DNA of 64,000 nt from NCBI GenBank assembly GCA_003427395.1, contig BFEA01000396.1, positions 1,220,909-1,284,908 on the forward strand, written 5' to 3'. The position numbers and the translations under genes were made by a program. This stretch comes from Chara braunii. Its lineage: Eukaryota; Streptophyta; Charophyceae; Charales; Characeae. Below are positions 42,051 through 52,735 of the stretch, in pieces (the stretch's first letter is position 1; every line of letters begins with the position of its first letter). The notes below the pieces were generated by a model. That model ran no database searches. It had not been told where the DNA came from and was given only the letters and a program-made list of their open reading frames with translations.

Positions 42051-42999
42051 AATTATTTTTTCCGATTTAGGGTGCCCTAGAATCTCTAGTGTTTTCAAGT
42101 GGTGTCGAACGAGGTCCATACTCTGACATGAACCCATGTCTTCTCTCCCAGATTTTATATCCAGCTGCTTTCATGTTCATAGCGATGTTGCCTTTTTTGT
42201 CATTGTTTTTTTTGGGGGGGGGTAAACTAGGGCACAGTCACTATTTCAGTTTAAAATCTACTTCATACATCCCTCGAATACAAGTTCATAACTCGACGAG
42301 CTAAAGGCTCCCACGGACCTTCTTTTCTCCGGTTTCTTATCAACTCCTCCAGGCTCTCCCACTTAGAGGCCTCCGGAACCTCATCGAGCATAAGTTTTAT
42401 TTCCTTCTTTGGTCGATTATGTAATCAACCACTTATCTTACTTTGCGTTCTACCCACATCCCCACCTGACCCTAAAGCTGGGTTGCATACATTCACGGTT
42501 TGCCTCGCATTGGCACGACATTCCCCAAATCGTGAATGAAGCGCATTTTCAAACTGAAACCGTGATTCCGCCCTAGTTTAAATTTCTCTTTTCTTTTCCC
42601 ACTACCATGATGACAGGGGGGCTGTAACGTCCGTTGGGAAGGCTGGACTGTCGAGATGAACATGATGTATCTAACTGCTTTCAGGGAGAAAAAAAAAGGG
42701 CATCTCGTCAGATGGTTGGGGCATGGGCGAGACGTCTAGGCCATGTCGTAGTTATCCTTAAAAGGAAAGAGCAAATTTCAGTCGGCAGGGAAGTCCAAAA
42801 GATGGTTAGGGAAAGTGAGAAACTGGTGCCAGCACGACTGGAAGTCGGCGACAGTCTCCGCCTTTCACTGACCATCTTTTGGACCGTGCTACGGTGGAAT
42901 GCTCTTATCATCCCCCTAACAGGTTGACAGGTTTTTGTTGGAAAAAAAAATAAAAAATTTGGACCCTACTACAGACTTCAAATCCAGATGGCAAGGAAG
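42051..42999. other. Unassigned sequence with a coding-like remnant and a hairpin
   Basis: On the minus strand, 42263-42391 encodes MLDEVPEASKWESLEELIRN... ending ARRVMNLYSRDV before a stop. It looks protein-like but is not identified. A long inverted repeat follows at 42786-42902. Confidence 0.4.
42786..42902. repeat. Inverted repeat, 23-bp arms
   Basis: GTCCAAAAGATGGTTAGGGA at 42786 pairs with TCACTGACCATCTTTTGGAC ending near 42895, with two mismatches over 23 bp and a loop of about 65 nt. GTCCAAAAGA also occurs near 22474 and 22961. Confidence 0.65.
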
Positions 43000-43407
43000 T
43001 GAATCCTTGAGAGATACAATCAGCAAGGAATAGGAATTGGGAGAGGAACGGTCTAAAATAATACCACTCCTTAAATATTCTTCACAGCAAGGAAGAAAAT
43101 CCTTGAGAGATACAATCAGCTAAACGCCCAAGGAATTGGTCGGGCGAAAGTTTGCCAAGTTGAAGAGCGATGCAGTCAATAAGTCTGACTAGCTGAGCAT
43201 GTGGAGGACTCTCTCGCGTCTACCCTCACAGAGAACAGCTAGCCTTTTATGGTTGCGATCTCCGATGGTGATCCCAACATCATTATGACTCTCGCTCTAT
43301 GGGATGAACATCTTAATAATCTGCAAAAGATGTGAGTGGGGCTGGGAATCTAATGCCCATTTGTGGGCGGATTGCCCGAAAGCCGATGAGGTATGGTAAT
43401 GGTTTAT
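43000..43407 (+). pseudogene. LINE D-lineage C-terminal fragment, plus strand
   Basis: It encodes CKRCEWGWESNAHLWADCPKADEVW with stops nearby, aligning with CERCDWGWENAAHMWLYCPLSDEVW of LINE D, the CX2C...HX4C zinc array of that lineage. It abuts LINE C directly. Confidence 0.75.
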
Positions 43408-43945
43408 CGCCCTTTTTATAGAGTTATGTAAGTATACCTTGCCCCACAAACTCTCTCATCTGTCTAGTCACCCAAACAGTCTGATAAAAGTCCATCAAGT
43501 CTTGAGAGATGAAGTCCCAAAGATATTTTCAAAATTTCATAGGCAGTCCATCAATGCCTGTTTTTTTTCCCTCCTCTATGAGCATTATGGCAGTCCATAC
43601 TTCTTCTTTTGTCAGGGGCAACTCCAATTGATCTCTTTGGGAGACAAAGAAGGACTTGGACATAGTTTTCAGAAATTAATCTATCTCCATATTACATTGG
43701 TTCAGGGGGATGTTACCAGTTTCTGATAAGAAGAGGTTCTTGAAGAAATCTCTGGCAATCCTGGTACATTCATTCGTAGAGGTGGACGACTCATCAATTT
43801 GATGTTGGGGATAAGCCTGAGCCTCAATGATTGTCCTCTCTACTTGGGCTCTCACCATGACAAAAAATCTCGCATCCATTCCCCCCTCGATGACATACTT
43901 TCGAAGCTTACCTTTAATCCGGATGTCATTCCAACGATATTCCAT
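43408..43945 (-). pseudogene. LINE C ORF2 linker and RT N-terminal fragment
   Basis: GGMDARFFVMVRAQVERTII matches the linker of LINE A. The frame then runs through stops to TGIDGLPMKF and LYKKGDK. The catalytic RT motifs are absent because the element is cut here. Confidence 0.75.
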
Positions 43946-45093
43946 TTGTGAGAGTAATTGGTTTTATAGTTCTTGAATTTCTTGAGCTATCAGTTCATTG
44001 TTGTCCTCGTTCTCATTGTCACTTTCTTAGGATTGTAACTGCTGGATGCGCTGATAAATCCTTGCTTTATTGGAATGACGTTCGACTGCCAATAATTTTG
44101 AATATTCATTGCATTTACGGTCTGGGAAAGCTAGACCGTTGTTGAACCACATAATACCATCCTGGATAATGTTTTTTTGTTGTTTTCAGAAAGACCTTTA
44201 GGTAGGTTTTGAATCTTTCCATTTTAAGGTGAGATGTGTTTAATTTGTAGTAGCCCTTACCTTGGTCTGTTCTTTTTCCCGAAAAAGAGAATAACCACAC
44301 ACATAGCGTGATCAAGTCCTAACAGGGGGCTTCTAGGAAATACTTCAACAACTTGAAGAAAACCTTTCAATTCGTTAGAGAGGAGGATTAGGTCAATGCG
44401 TGTGACCATCCTATACCGATTCTTTCTAAAGCACGAAAAGGTACAGTGGGTAGGGTTCAATCTTTTGAATGAGTCAAACAAGTGAAATGATTGAGTTAGA
44501 TTGACAACCATTACTTCATCAGCCTCCACATAGGCCGGACACGGGGTAGGAATACGTTAGCGATCCAGGGATCGATATGGGGCAGCGTTAAAATTTTCTG
44601 CTCTGATCACTGGAATGCCAACTGGAAGTTTGGGGATCAAAGATTCAAAGAATCGTTGACGATTACCTGCCTCGTTTGGACCATAAACACATAAGATAAT
44701 GACAATTTCTAGCTCTAGCATTGTTAGTATATATGTCCAACTTGCTTCTTCTTTGTCAACCTCCCTGTAAACAGGTTCTACCTTGGAACCAGGCGGAATC
44801 CAAATTGCAACACCAACACTCCCAGGACGAGGTGCATGTGCTCTGAATGTTATATAGGGTCAAATCTGTTTATGGCAATGATTGTGGATGACAGTATCCA
44901 TAAGGTGTGTTTCTTGGATACAAATGACGTCAGACCATTCTTTTCCCCCTATTCCCCTAAGCTAATTATATGTGGCTTGCTTCTTTTGAAACTTGGCAGA
45001 GGCAAGGTCATTAACGTTTAGGGATCTCAAGTCTAAATCAACTTGTCTCTTGAGGTATTTCCATGTTTTGTCCTTGTTGTATAGTGCGTTCAT
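43946..45093 (-). pseudogene. LINE C endonuclease, interrupted
   Basis: Starts MNALYNKDKTW like LINE A. Motifs VNDLASAKF (Gly of NG changed to Asp), CIQETHLMDT, AIWIPPGSK, RAENFNAAP (where LINE A has DGDFNAAP), TRIDLILLSN and GLDHAMC are recognisable. In-frame stops and loss of the catalytic Asp of GDFN show it is dead. Confidence 0.85.
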
Positions 45094-45194
45094 TTTCTGG
45101 AAATTCTTGATTACTAGCAGGGCAGACGCCACTGACCACTATTGGGGGAGTGAATTGAAGGTTGAACAGGCTGGTTTAGAGGGTCTGCCACGAA

Positions 45195-45202
45195 CCTAAG
45201 TC
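45195..45202. repeat. 8-bp target duplication CCTAAGTC, left
   Basis: Identical to 46624-46631. Confidence 0.7.
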
Positions 45203-46077
45203 CTATGAATCCCCCTCAGCGGCGGACAGGCGCGGCCAAGTCCGCGGCCGCGGCCGAGTCCGCGACCCCGCGGACACGTGGCGGCTGTTGGGGAAGGGGG
45301 GTTGGAAAACGGGAAGCGCCACGTGGCGGCGCAACCCCATCCCCACCCCATCAGGAAAAAAAAAACGAAAAAAATCTAATTTTTGGTTGGGTGGGTAAGG
45401 GCGAAATCGAAGAAAAAAGGGAAAAAAAANNNNNNNNNNNNNNNNNNNNNNNNNNNNNNNNNNNNNNNNNNNNNNNNNNNNNNNNNNNNNNNNNNNNNNN
45501 NNNNNNNNNNNNNNNNNNNNNNNNNNNNNNNNNNNNNNNNNNNNNNNNNNNNNNNNNNNNNNNNNNNNNNNNNNNNNNNNNNNNNNNNNNNNNNNNNNNN
45601 NNNNNNNNNNNNNNNNNNNNNNNNNNNNNNNNNNNNNNNNNNNNNNNNNNNNNNNNNNNNNNNNNNNNNNNNNNNNNNNNNNNNNNNNNNNNNNNNNNNN
45701 NNNNNNNNNNNNNNNNNNNNNNNNNNNNNNNNNNNNNNNNNNNNNNNNNNNNNNNNNNNNNNNNNNNNNNNNNNNNNNNNNNNNNNNNNNNNNNNNNNNN
45801 NNNNNNNNNNNNNNNNNNNNNNNNNNNNNNNNNNNNNNNNNNNNNNNNNNNNNNNNNNNNNNNNNNNNNNNNNNNNNNNNNNNNNNNNNNNNNNNNNNNN
45901 NNNNNNNNNNNNNNNNNNNNNNNNNNNNNNNNNNNNNNNNNNNNNNNNNNNNNNNNNNNNNNNNNNNNNNNNNNNNNNNNNNNNNNNNNNNNNNNNNNNN
46001 NNNNNNNNNNNNNNNNNNNNNNNNNNNNNNNNNNNNNNNNNNNNNNNNNNNNNNNNNNNNNNNNNNNNNNNNNNNNN

Positions 46078-46107
<30 letters not shown>
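46078..46107. repeat. (GT)n microsatellite next to N gap
   Basis: About 15 TG units immediately after the gap. Confidence 0.9.
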
Positions 46108-46108
<1 letters not shown>

Positions 46109-46427
46109 ACGTGGTGGGTGGCGGGGGGATGGGGCGACTCCTCCCCCACCACCAAACACATCAATCAATCAATCAATCAAAACCCTTTTTTTTTTTTTTT
46201 CTTTTCTTTTCTTGGCATCCGCATTTTTTGAAAACACCTCATACTTCTGCAAAAAACATGAATTCATTTCTTAAAAAATACAGGTAAACTCACAGACCAT
46301 ATATCTTATGATAAAAAATGACCAAAAAAAATTTCTGCTTTTCTTTATATATATATTTTTATTTTTTTTTAAAGCCAATTTCGTTTTTGATTTTTTAAAA
46401 ATCCTAAATAAAGTCGGATTCAAAAAA

Positions 46428-46490
46428 TATATATATGGGGTTGTAGGGCTCAAAATTCCCTACAACCCCATATATATATATATATATTTT
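46428..46490. repeat. Inverted repeat with AT microsatellite
   Basis: TATATATGGGGTTGTAGGG pairs with CCCTACAACCCCATATATA, giving a stem of about 19 bp around CTCAAAATT. Confidence 0.8.
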
Positions 46491-46623
46491 ACGTATTATT
46501 TAATTCACGAAAATTCGTGTAAAATCGGGTCCGCGGTGCGGACCAGGTAGGCCGCGGATGCGGACCCATTTGGGTCCGCGATCCAAGCTCGACCCCGCGG
46601 ACGCGTCCGCGGGTGTTTCCCTG

Positions 46624-46631
46624 CCTAAGTC
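46624..46631. repeat. 8-bp target duplication CCTAAGTC, right
   Basis: Second copy of 45195-45202. Confidence 0.7.
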
Positions 46632-46639
46632 TAATAGAC

Positions 46640-49600
46640 CCCCTGACACTAGAATGCGTTGTCCTAAAAGTCGAGCAAACAATGTTCCTACATCAGTTTC
46701 TGATCAACAGATGCTTGCCTTAACTTTCATTAGCTGCAATCCCGTTAGGAGGTCTTGGTTGAACCACTTGAGGTTAAGCTGCTGGCAAAATTCGTATTTT
46801 AAGAAGACATCTCATTCAACCAACCACTGATCTCCTTCAGAGATTGTCAAAGTGGCAGTACAGCCATGCGAAAGTTTATCCTTGATAAATCTTCCTACCT
46901 CATGTTGAATGAGTGACTCTCCTCTTAACATGCCAGTCTTCGTGGAGAGAGAGAGGAAAGGTGAGGTAGTACCAAACACTGTCACTTCCCTATACACCGC
47001 TCCCTGGGGAATGGACAGTCCTACTTCTCACGTACCATCCTTGAGTCTGATGGGTAAGAGAACAATATCCATCTTAATTGGAGAAAGTATCCCCTGACCT
47101 TTTGCTAGTCGGTGTTTCAACCGCTGACGCTTTGTTTTAAGCTCGGGGTTTGTAGTGACAGTCAATGACGAGAGCGGAATTTGAAAATTTTGGATTTTTT
47201 TTTGTTTCTGCAGATTCTGCAGGTTCTTTTTCCTTTCCACCTGGGCCGCGATTTGGTAGGTCCTCAGTGAGATCCACTACCTGCACCATCTGTTGTATTA
47301 ACTCTTTCTCCTTGAATGTAGGGCCTAAGACAACATGCGCTTGATTCAAGTGAGGTAAGTCAACTTCATCCCCCACTTTCTCCCCTATATGACTTGCCCC
47401 GAGCAGGGAGTCTGTGGGGTCTGTTGTCTTCTCCAACGCTCTGTCACTTGTACTGTTTTTGGCACGGTCACTGTTATGCTGGTACGAGGTCAGTGTGCAT
47501 TGGCTGTCTCAGAATGTGAAAGGACATACTTTTCCAAGTGCATTGATCCACTACTGTTTTTATCTTCATCCCCTTCTGCAATATTTTGCTCATATTTTGA
47601 CAGAGTTACTTTTTGTGTAAATAATAAAAAACATGTCAAATCATAGTGTTGTGGCAGAGCTTTGAGTATAGTGGAGCCGAACACAGTGGGGGACAGGGAA
47701 AGTTGTCTGTCACTCTCGGGTAAGTTTTGTGTTAGATGCACCATCTGGTTTCTATGTGGTCTTTGTTGTACTTGCGGGTTATATGAACCAGGGTCCCATT
47801 TTATCAGGCCCTGACTGTATTTGCCAGTGACCGCAGGGTGTAGGTTGTTGGGAATCTGTAAAAATTTCCTTTCCCCAGTAAGTTCGGAAATGACCTCCTT
47901 GAAAGTCTGATTGAGAGGGTCAGGCTCCTCTCCTTGGGCTTCTGGTTCTGCAAATTCAGGATCCATTGGATTGGTTGGGGCGTTGGACTGGGCATCCAAT
48001 AAATCGACTCTTGTATTAGCAGATGACACCTGATTAGGGAACTCCTCCTGATGGGACTGTGCCTGTGCATTTCTTGAATTTTGAGGAGGTTCCTGCAATG
48101 GGCCACTAACCTTCCCCCTACATGGTTGAGCTCCTTCCTCTGGGATATTGAACGACGGGGAGGTCCCATTGTCTGGCTGTTCTGAGATTTTTGAAATTTC
48201 TGCTTCGTTTCCTGGCAGGTCCAGTGACTGAAAACGATTGTAAAGGCCAGGAAGGCAGGGGATTTTTCCCTGGGTCGAATGGTTGAACCTAGAGGAAACG
48301 ATCGAGAGGAGTTTGGCACTGATGTCATTCCATGTCACACCTAGCGGGGGGCCTTGTAGTAAAAAGGTACAAAATTTTTTACTATTATCTAATAACGACA
48401 TCAATTCCTTGAGGATTTGGAGCCAAGAATCATTGGGTAGGCTTGGGTGCTGAACTTTTAGATTACACAATAACCAATCAGCTATTTGAAAAACGACTGT
48501 TTCCACGTCTGCAGTAATATTAGTATCGTTTTCATCAGCCGACAAAACAGGGGCGGGGGGGGGAGCACAGGGCGGGAATAGTTCAGCGTTCACTAGCTTC
48601 GTGCCGAAGGCGTCCCTAAAAGGATCGACTTCCATGGGGATTACCTCCGCCCCTGCATCAGGTTCACTGTGTTCCTCCTCCTGCCCTTGCCCTTCCTCCC
48701 TATCCTTACCCTGTGCTAGGCCCGTGGTTTGTCCTGGTGTGTCAGCCTTATTTTCTTTGGCTTTGCCGTTTCTTTTCTCTTCACTTCACGCCATTATGAG
48801 CCTGTTCCACTTTTTGGCAGGTAGTCCATTTCCCTTGGGCCCAGAGATCTTTTCAAACTGCCAGATGGGGGAGTAGCCAGTCCCTTGTGCCTTTGATTTT
48901 CCTTGAACCCCCCTTCATTAATAACCAATTTCTCGGCATTCTCAGCAACACTAGTGCCCTGTGGATCCTGCAGTTCACCTTTCTTCATGCGGCCTGTCTG
49001 TGGTTTAGAGGGTGATGCCTGACCCTGATTATTCGGGTTATTGTGTGCAGGTTTCCCGGGCTGTAGAGAGGTTTGAGGTAGGGATGAGACTGTTGGGACT
49101 GCTCCTGCGCTAGGGGAGAAGGGGATTGAGGGGGAATCCAATCTGCTGGGGAACTGGAAGATTTATGGAAGTCACTTCTCCCTTCCCACGTCCAGCCAAC
49201 TGGTTGTCCTACCTGGTTTAAGTCTTCATGATAGACCCACCCCTTGTATCCGGAGACTGCCGAGACCCATCTATTGGGTCTTTGTAGATCGCTCTTGAGT
49301 CGCATGTCTGGGGGGATCGCGTGTTGGGGGTGTTGTTGGTAGGCATGGTCGGTGTGGAGGTGACCATAGGCCTTGCATTTGAAGCACCAAGGTTAGAATT
49401 TATGCGTCGTGTGAATCTGGTATACCCTGCCTCCCATTTTGAACTTGAAGGGAATAATATCGCCTAGTAAGAAGAGTTGCTCTTTGGGGAGGTCCAGAGC
49501 CATCATTAAGTAGTCGTCCTTCTTGGCGAGGTAAGAAGCCAACGGGTTGATGAAGTCAACAATTTTGAATTGCTGACCGAAGTCATGAATGAAAGTTGTT

Positions 49601-50749
49601 TGAACTTTACCTAGTAGTAGAAGTCCTTCATGATCTGCTCCCTCTTCTCTTCTGGGCCTACCTTTTTCGGAAGCCATGGGTAGATTCTAACTTCCGACCG
49701 GTCCCAGTGCATTTTCTTCCAAGCATTCATGCAAACTTTGTCTTTGTCAAAAAAACTCAGAATTGTGAAAACTGTAGGAGTGATTGGTTGGATTAGGAAG
49801 AATTCTGCTACCCCTTCTGGCCCATCCCTCAAGGATTCCAACCTCTTGCAAATAAACTAAATCTTGTCATTAACCGATCTGTAGGTCATATCGTCGTAAA
49901 ATATCCGATTGCTGGCATGTTTGGTGTACACCAGATCACGATGGGCTACCTTGTCAGAAGGGTAGGATTTCATAAGAGTCTTTATAACCCCTTGCTCGAT
50001 GACCAACTGTTCTGAGGGGAGAAGGAAAAGTGAAAGGAAGTAAACCCTGACTGATGAGAGATTCCTAAGAGGAATCTTCAATTCTTCACTTGGGGAACCA
50101 ACCGGATCAATCGATGGGCGTTGTATGTTTAGTGTTTTATTTTGCAGGGATTCCCTCACCTTCTGCGCCTATGACGGCTGATTAGTAACCTGATTAGCAG
50201 TCTGTGGAGTACCTTTTGCAGTTTCAATCTTGTTCTGAGATGATTGTGAGGGTTGGGATTTTTTCTACATTCTTTCATCTTCTGTCAAAATTTCTTCTTC
50301 ACTCTCTTCATTTCCTTCTCGCATTCTCAGATCTCTCCCTTCTGCCATATTTTCTCTAGTCGGTCCGTCTTGTTTTGCAGTAGTGGCAGGTTGCATGGGG
50401 GAGAATTCCATGAGATCCAGGGGGGGTCAGTTGTTGAGACTGTGTGAAGTGTTGCCCCCCTCTCCTTTGTGTGGTGCAATGTGCTGGTGACCACAGATGG
50501 GGTGCCTTCCCATGCATTGTACACCATCTTCCTTCCTGATTCTGATGTCTGTGATGCTTGCTGCCTCTGCTTTCCAAGCGGACTCCCTAGGAAACCTTCC
50601 ATATTACGATTGGTGATTGGCGCTCTGGGACGAGCATAGGGGGTTGGACCGATGTGTTTAAGCATTGCATGGCACATTGCTCCCTGGTAAAAATAGCATT
50701 GAGCCTGAGTCCTGCCTGACCCCTTTGCTCGTCGGAAGCTCAACTTCAT
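46640..50749 (-). pseudogene. LINE C ORF1, unusually long
   Basis: Frames from MKLSFRRAKGSGRTQAQ (50749) down to about 46640 cover roughly 1,300 codons with several breaks. In order they are a novel N-terminal part (50749-49857), the DUF4283-like block (49393-49841: VRIYPWLPKKVGPEEKREQI, IHDFGQQFKIVDFINPLASY, YQIHTTHKF), a Gln/Ser/Pro-rich middle (48985-49305), and a 381-codon open segment 47490-48635. The latter contains VVFQIADWLLCNLKVQ and LLQGPPLGVTWNDI, parallel to LINE A. ORF1 binds the element RNA. The N-terminal extension shows LINE A's ORF1 is truncated. Confidence 0.75.
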
Positions 50750-50760
50750 TTTGGGGCTGA

Positions 50761-51620
50761 GGGAGGAGGGAAAGGCAAAGAAGATACTACAATAATAAAA
50801 GAAACGAGAAGGGGGCAGGTGCACAATTAACGCAAATCTATTTTCAGAGCGATCACTTGTCTATTTATCTTTTAAATTTCCAAGTATTTCAATCAATTGA
50901 TGACAAGGGAAGGGGACAAGTGCATTGTTCATTCAAATGTATTATTATGGGTGAACGCGTCTCTGTGTTCCCTTTAAATTTCTAATTCTCCCATCAACAT
51001 TTCTCCCCTCTTTTCATTTCTTAAAATACGATGTGTTTTCGGAAGAAAAGCAAGTGAAAAGGAGGTGATGTTCGCTATCCACTCAGCACATTCAAGACGC
51101 AAATAATACGGTTTGCGGTTGTTGAAGGGTACTAGTGTGCTTCTGGGTACAACCTTTAGGAAGATGATTCCAGCCCTGGTTATTTCATTCACTGGCTTGA
51201 ACGCCGTAGAGGTGGCCAGGGACACAGGGAGTGAGAGAATTCAAGGAGGAGAGGCGAAATGATGAAGGAGCAAACCTAGACATAATTTTGCGCCAAAATC
51301 CTCTATTGAAGACAAAAAGTCATAGCCCTCGCCTTGGTCATTACAACAACATTGTTCTTTGTTTCTCTTCATCTAACATACGAGGGCTAGATGCCTCCTT
51401 TTTGCCCCACCTCCCTCTGGTTTGACTGCACACTCCGTAATCAGGAATAACAACTGCGAACCCTTTCCACACGTAGATTGACCTATACCACGTCAGCCAG
51501 CCAGATAATGAGACTGAGGGAGGAGGACATGTGTAAAATTTCCCCCTCACTGGACAACCCCTACACTCTTCGGTCTTCGTCTTTTGCTGAGAATGCTGGC
51601 TACGAGATGCACTATGTGGA
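50761..51620. other. Possible 5' part of LINE C and unassigned sequence
   Basis: A minus-strand frame at 50974-51225 (NEITRAGIIFLKVVPRSTLV...) looks protein-like and could be an upstream part of LINE C, but I cannot link it. No other feature. Confidence 0.35.
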
Positions 51621-51621
51621 C

Positions 51622-51668
51622 TTTTTTTTTTTTTTTTTTTTTCTGCTGGAAAACGGGTCCAGTGTCCC
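51622..51668 (-). mobile_element. Isolated retroposon 3' end: hairpin directly followed by A-tail
   Basis: The T run (51622-51642) is separated from the GCTGGA hairpin by two bases, the shortest hairpin-to-tail distance in the window. Confidence 0.65.
51645..51663 (-). other. 3'-tail RNA hairpin, copy 8
   Basis: GCTGGA-AAACGGG-TCCAGT on the plus strand, with five pairs intact, followed by GTCCC. Confidence 0.6.
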
Positions 51669-51851
51669 ATATACAGATGAATTTACAGGATATCAGGACA
51701 AAAAGTGTTAGATTGACTGAAAAGGATATTGGAAAGGGAAGAGGACACCTTCGCCCTGTGCCAGGCACCAGATAGCTGCTACTACAAACTAGTTCATCCT
51801 TCCCCCACCGATCCCTACCCACTCTGCCCCAGTCTGTCCCTGAGACTGTCT

Positions 51852-51870
51852 GCTGGAGACTGGGTCGAGC
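51852..51870 (-). other. 3'-tail RNA hairpin, copy 9 (decayed)
   Basis: GCTGGA-GACTGGG-TCGAGC, one mismatch in the stem, followed by GTCCC. Confidence 0.5.
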
Positions 51871-51906
51871 GTCCCGTAGCAATCATCACATTACCTATCA
51901 AAAAGT

Positions 51907-51998
51907 CTTTTTTTTTTTCTTTTTTCTTTTTTTTTGATAAATTGCTCCGATCTATTGGTGGGGAGCTGCACCTGCTGGAAACCGGGTCCAGCGTCCCT
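51907..51998 (-). mobile_element. Isolated LINE-type 3' tail
   Basis: T-rich tail, then GCTCCGATCTATTGGTGGGG and GAGCTGCACCTGCTGG, leading into the hairpin at 51974-51992. A second hairpin lies 28 bp further. Confidence 0.7.
51974..51992 (-). other. 3'-tail RNA hairpin, copy 10
   Basis: GCTGGA-AACCGGG-TCCAGC, perfect consensus. Confidence 0.75.
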
Positions 51999-52020
51999 TT
52001 TCAACAACAATAATGCACCT

Positions 52021-52039
52021 GCTGGAAACCGGGTCCAGC
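52021..52039 (-). other. 3'-tail RNA hairpin, copy 11
   Basis: GCTGGA-AACCGGG-TCCAGC, perfect consensus, in tandem with copy 10. Confidence 0.75.
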
Positions 52040-52095
52040 GTCCCTTGGATCTTCAAAAATAACCAAAGGTCCAGCATCCCAAAGCAACCTGAGCC

Positions 52096-52127
<32 letters not shown>

Positions 52128-52317
52128 ACGGATATACCTTATCATTTTTTTTTATTTTTTTTTAATATGGCTTGAAACTTATATTGCAGAACAAAATAGG
52201 ACGAGGCCGGGGACCTCAACAATTCCACCCGGAGTTATCCTGGAAGCCCAAGCCAGTTTAGCTTACGAGCAAAGCTCGATATCCCATCAAGTATCCCAAC
52301 TGTCAAAATCAAGAAAA

Positions 52318-52336
52318 GCTGAAAACCGGGTCCAGC
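52318..52336 (-). other. 3'-tail RNA hairpin, copy 12
   Basis: GCTGAA-AACCGGG-TCCAGC on the plus strand; in the sense RNA this replaces one A-U pair context with a weaker pair. Confidence 0.6.
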
Positions 52337-52527
52337 GTCTCTTCCTGGCCTACATCTTACGAAAATACTTTGAAACACTAGTAGAATTTAAAGCAAGTTC
52401 TCAACCTCCTCGGATATCAGCTGATAAAACAGGCTACCATCTCAAAAGGAGGGAAACTCAGAACCTTAAATTTGTAAAGCTGATCTTCTGTAATAATGCA
52501 GGTCACCAAGGCCCATTTTTCCCTTGC

Positions 52528-52546
52528 GCTGGAAACCGGGTCCAGC
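52528..52546 (-). other. 3'-tail RNA hairpin, copy 13
   Basis: GCTGGA-AACCGGG-TCCAGC, perfect consensus, about 370 nt before the LINE D A-tail. Confidence 0.7.
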
Positions 52547-52735
52547 GTCCTTCCAATGTACCTAAACCTGGTGGTGGAAAAGGGGTAATGACGACTCTCC
52601 TACGCTGGTTCCAGCCAAGAAAACCATCTTCAAAACGGTGTCTAACAAGGACACCTAAACATTATAACCAAAGGATCTACCCGAGTCACGAAATGCCTAT
52701 GTCGGCATATAAATCATGCTATGGCCAGCGGCCTT

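Larger units (their letters stand above)
45203..46623. mobile_element. hAT-like non-autonomous element, 1.42 kb, in LINE C
   Basis: Flanked by CCTAAGTC on both sides. The right end, reverse-complemented, begins CAGGGAAACACCCGCGGAC, which fits a hAT terminus. The left end CTATGAATCCCCC is a degraded match (9 of 13). The subterminal parts are dense with CCGCGG, GCGGAC and GTCCGC in both orientations. There is no transposase. A 648-bp N gap and a GT repeat lie inside. Confidence 0.65.
43408..50760 (-). mobile_element. LINE C: close relative of LINE A, 3'-truncated, interrupted by a hAT-like element
   Basis: On the minus strand there is a long ORF1 (50749 to about 46640), then endonuclease (45093 to about 43946), linker and the first part of the RT. 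It ends abruptly after LYKKGD near 43408, where a LINE D fragment in the opposite orientation begins. A 1.42-kb insertion (45203-46623) lies between ORF1 and ORF2. It has many stops. It preserves a longer ORF1 N-terminus than LINE A. Confidence 0.85.
52143..52735 (-). other. LINE D 3' UTR
   Basis: Contains hairpins at 52318-52336 and 52528-52546 and a GAGGTCCCCGGCCTCGTCC block before the A-tail, also found in the truncated copy at 39153. Confidence 0.65.

Noticed and set aside
45203-46287. Long frames across the 45.4-46.1 kb N gap
   Set aside because: Mostly undetermined bases inside a hAT-like element; the ends are palindromic repeats.
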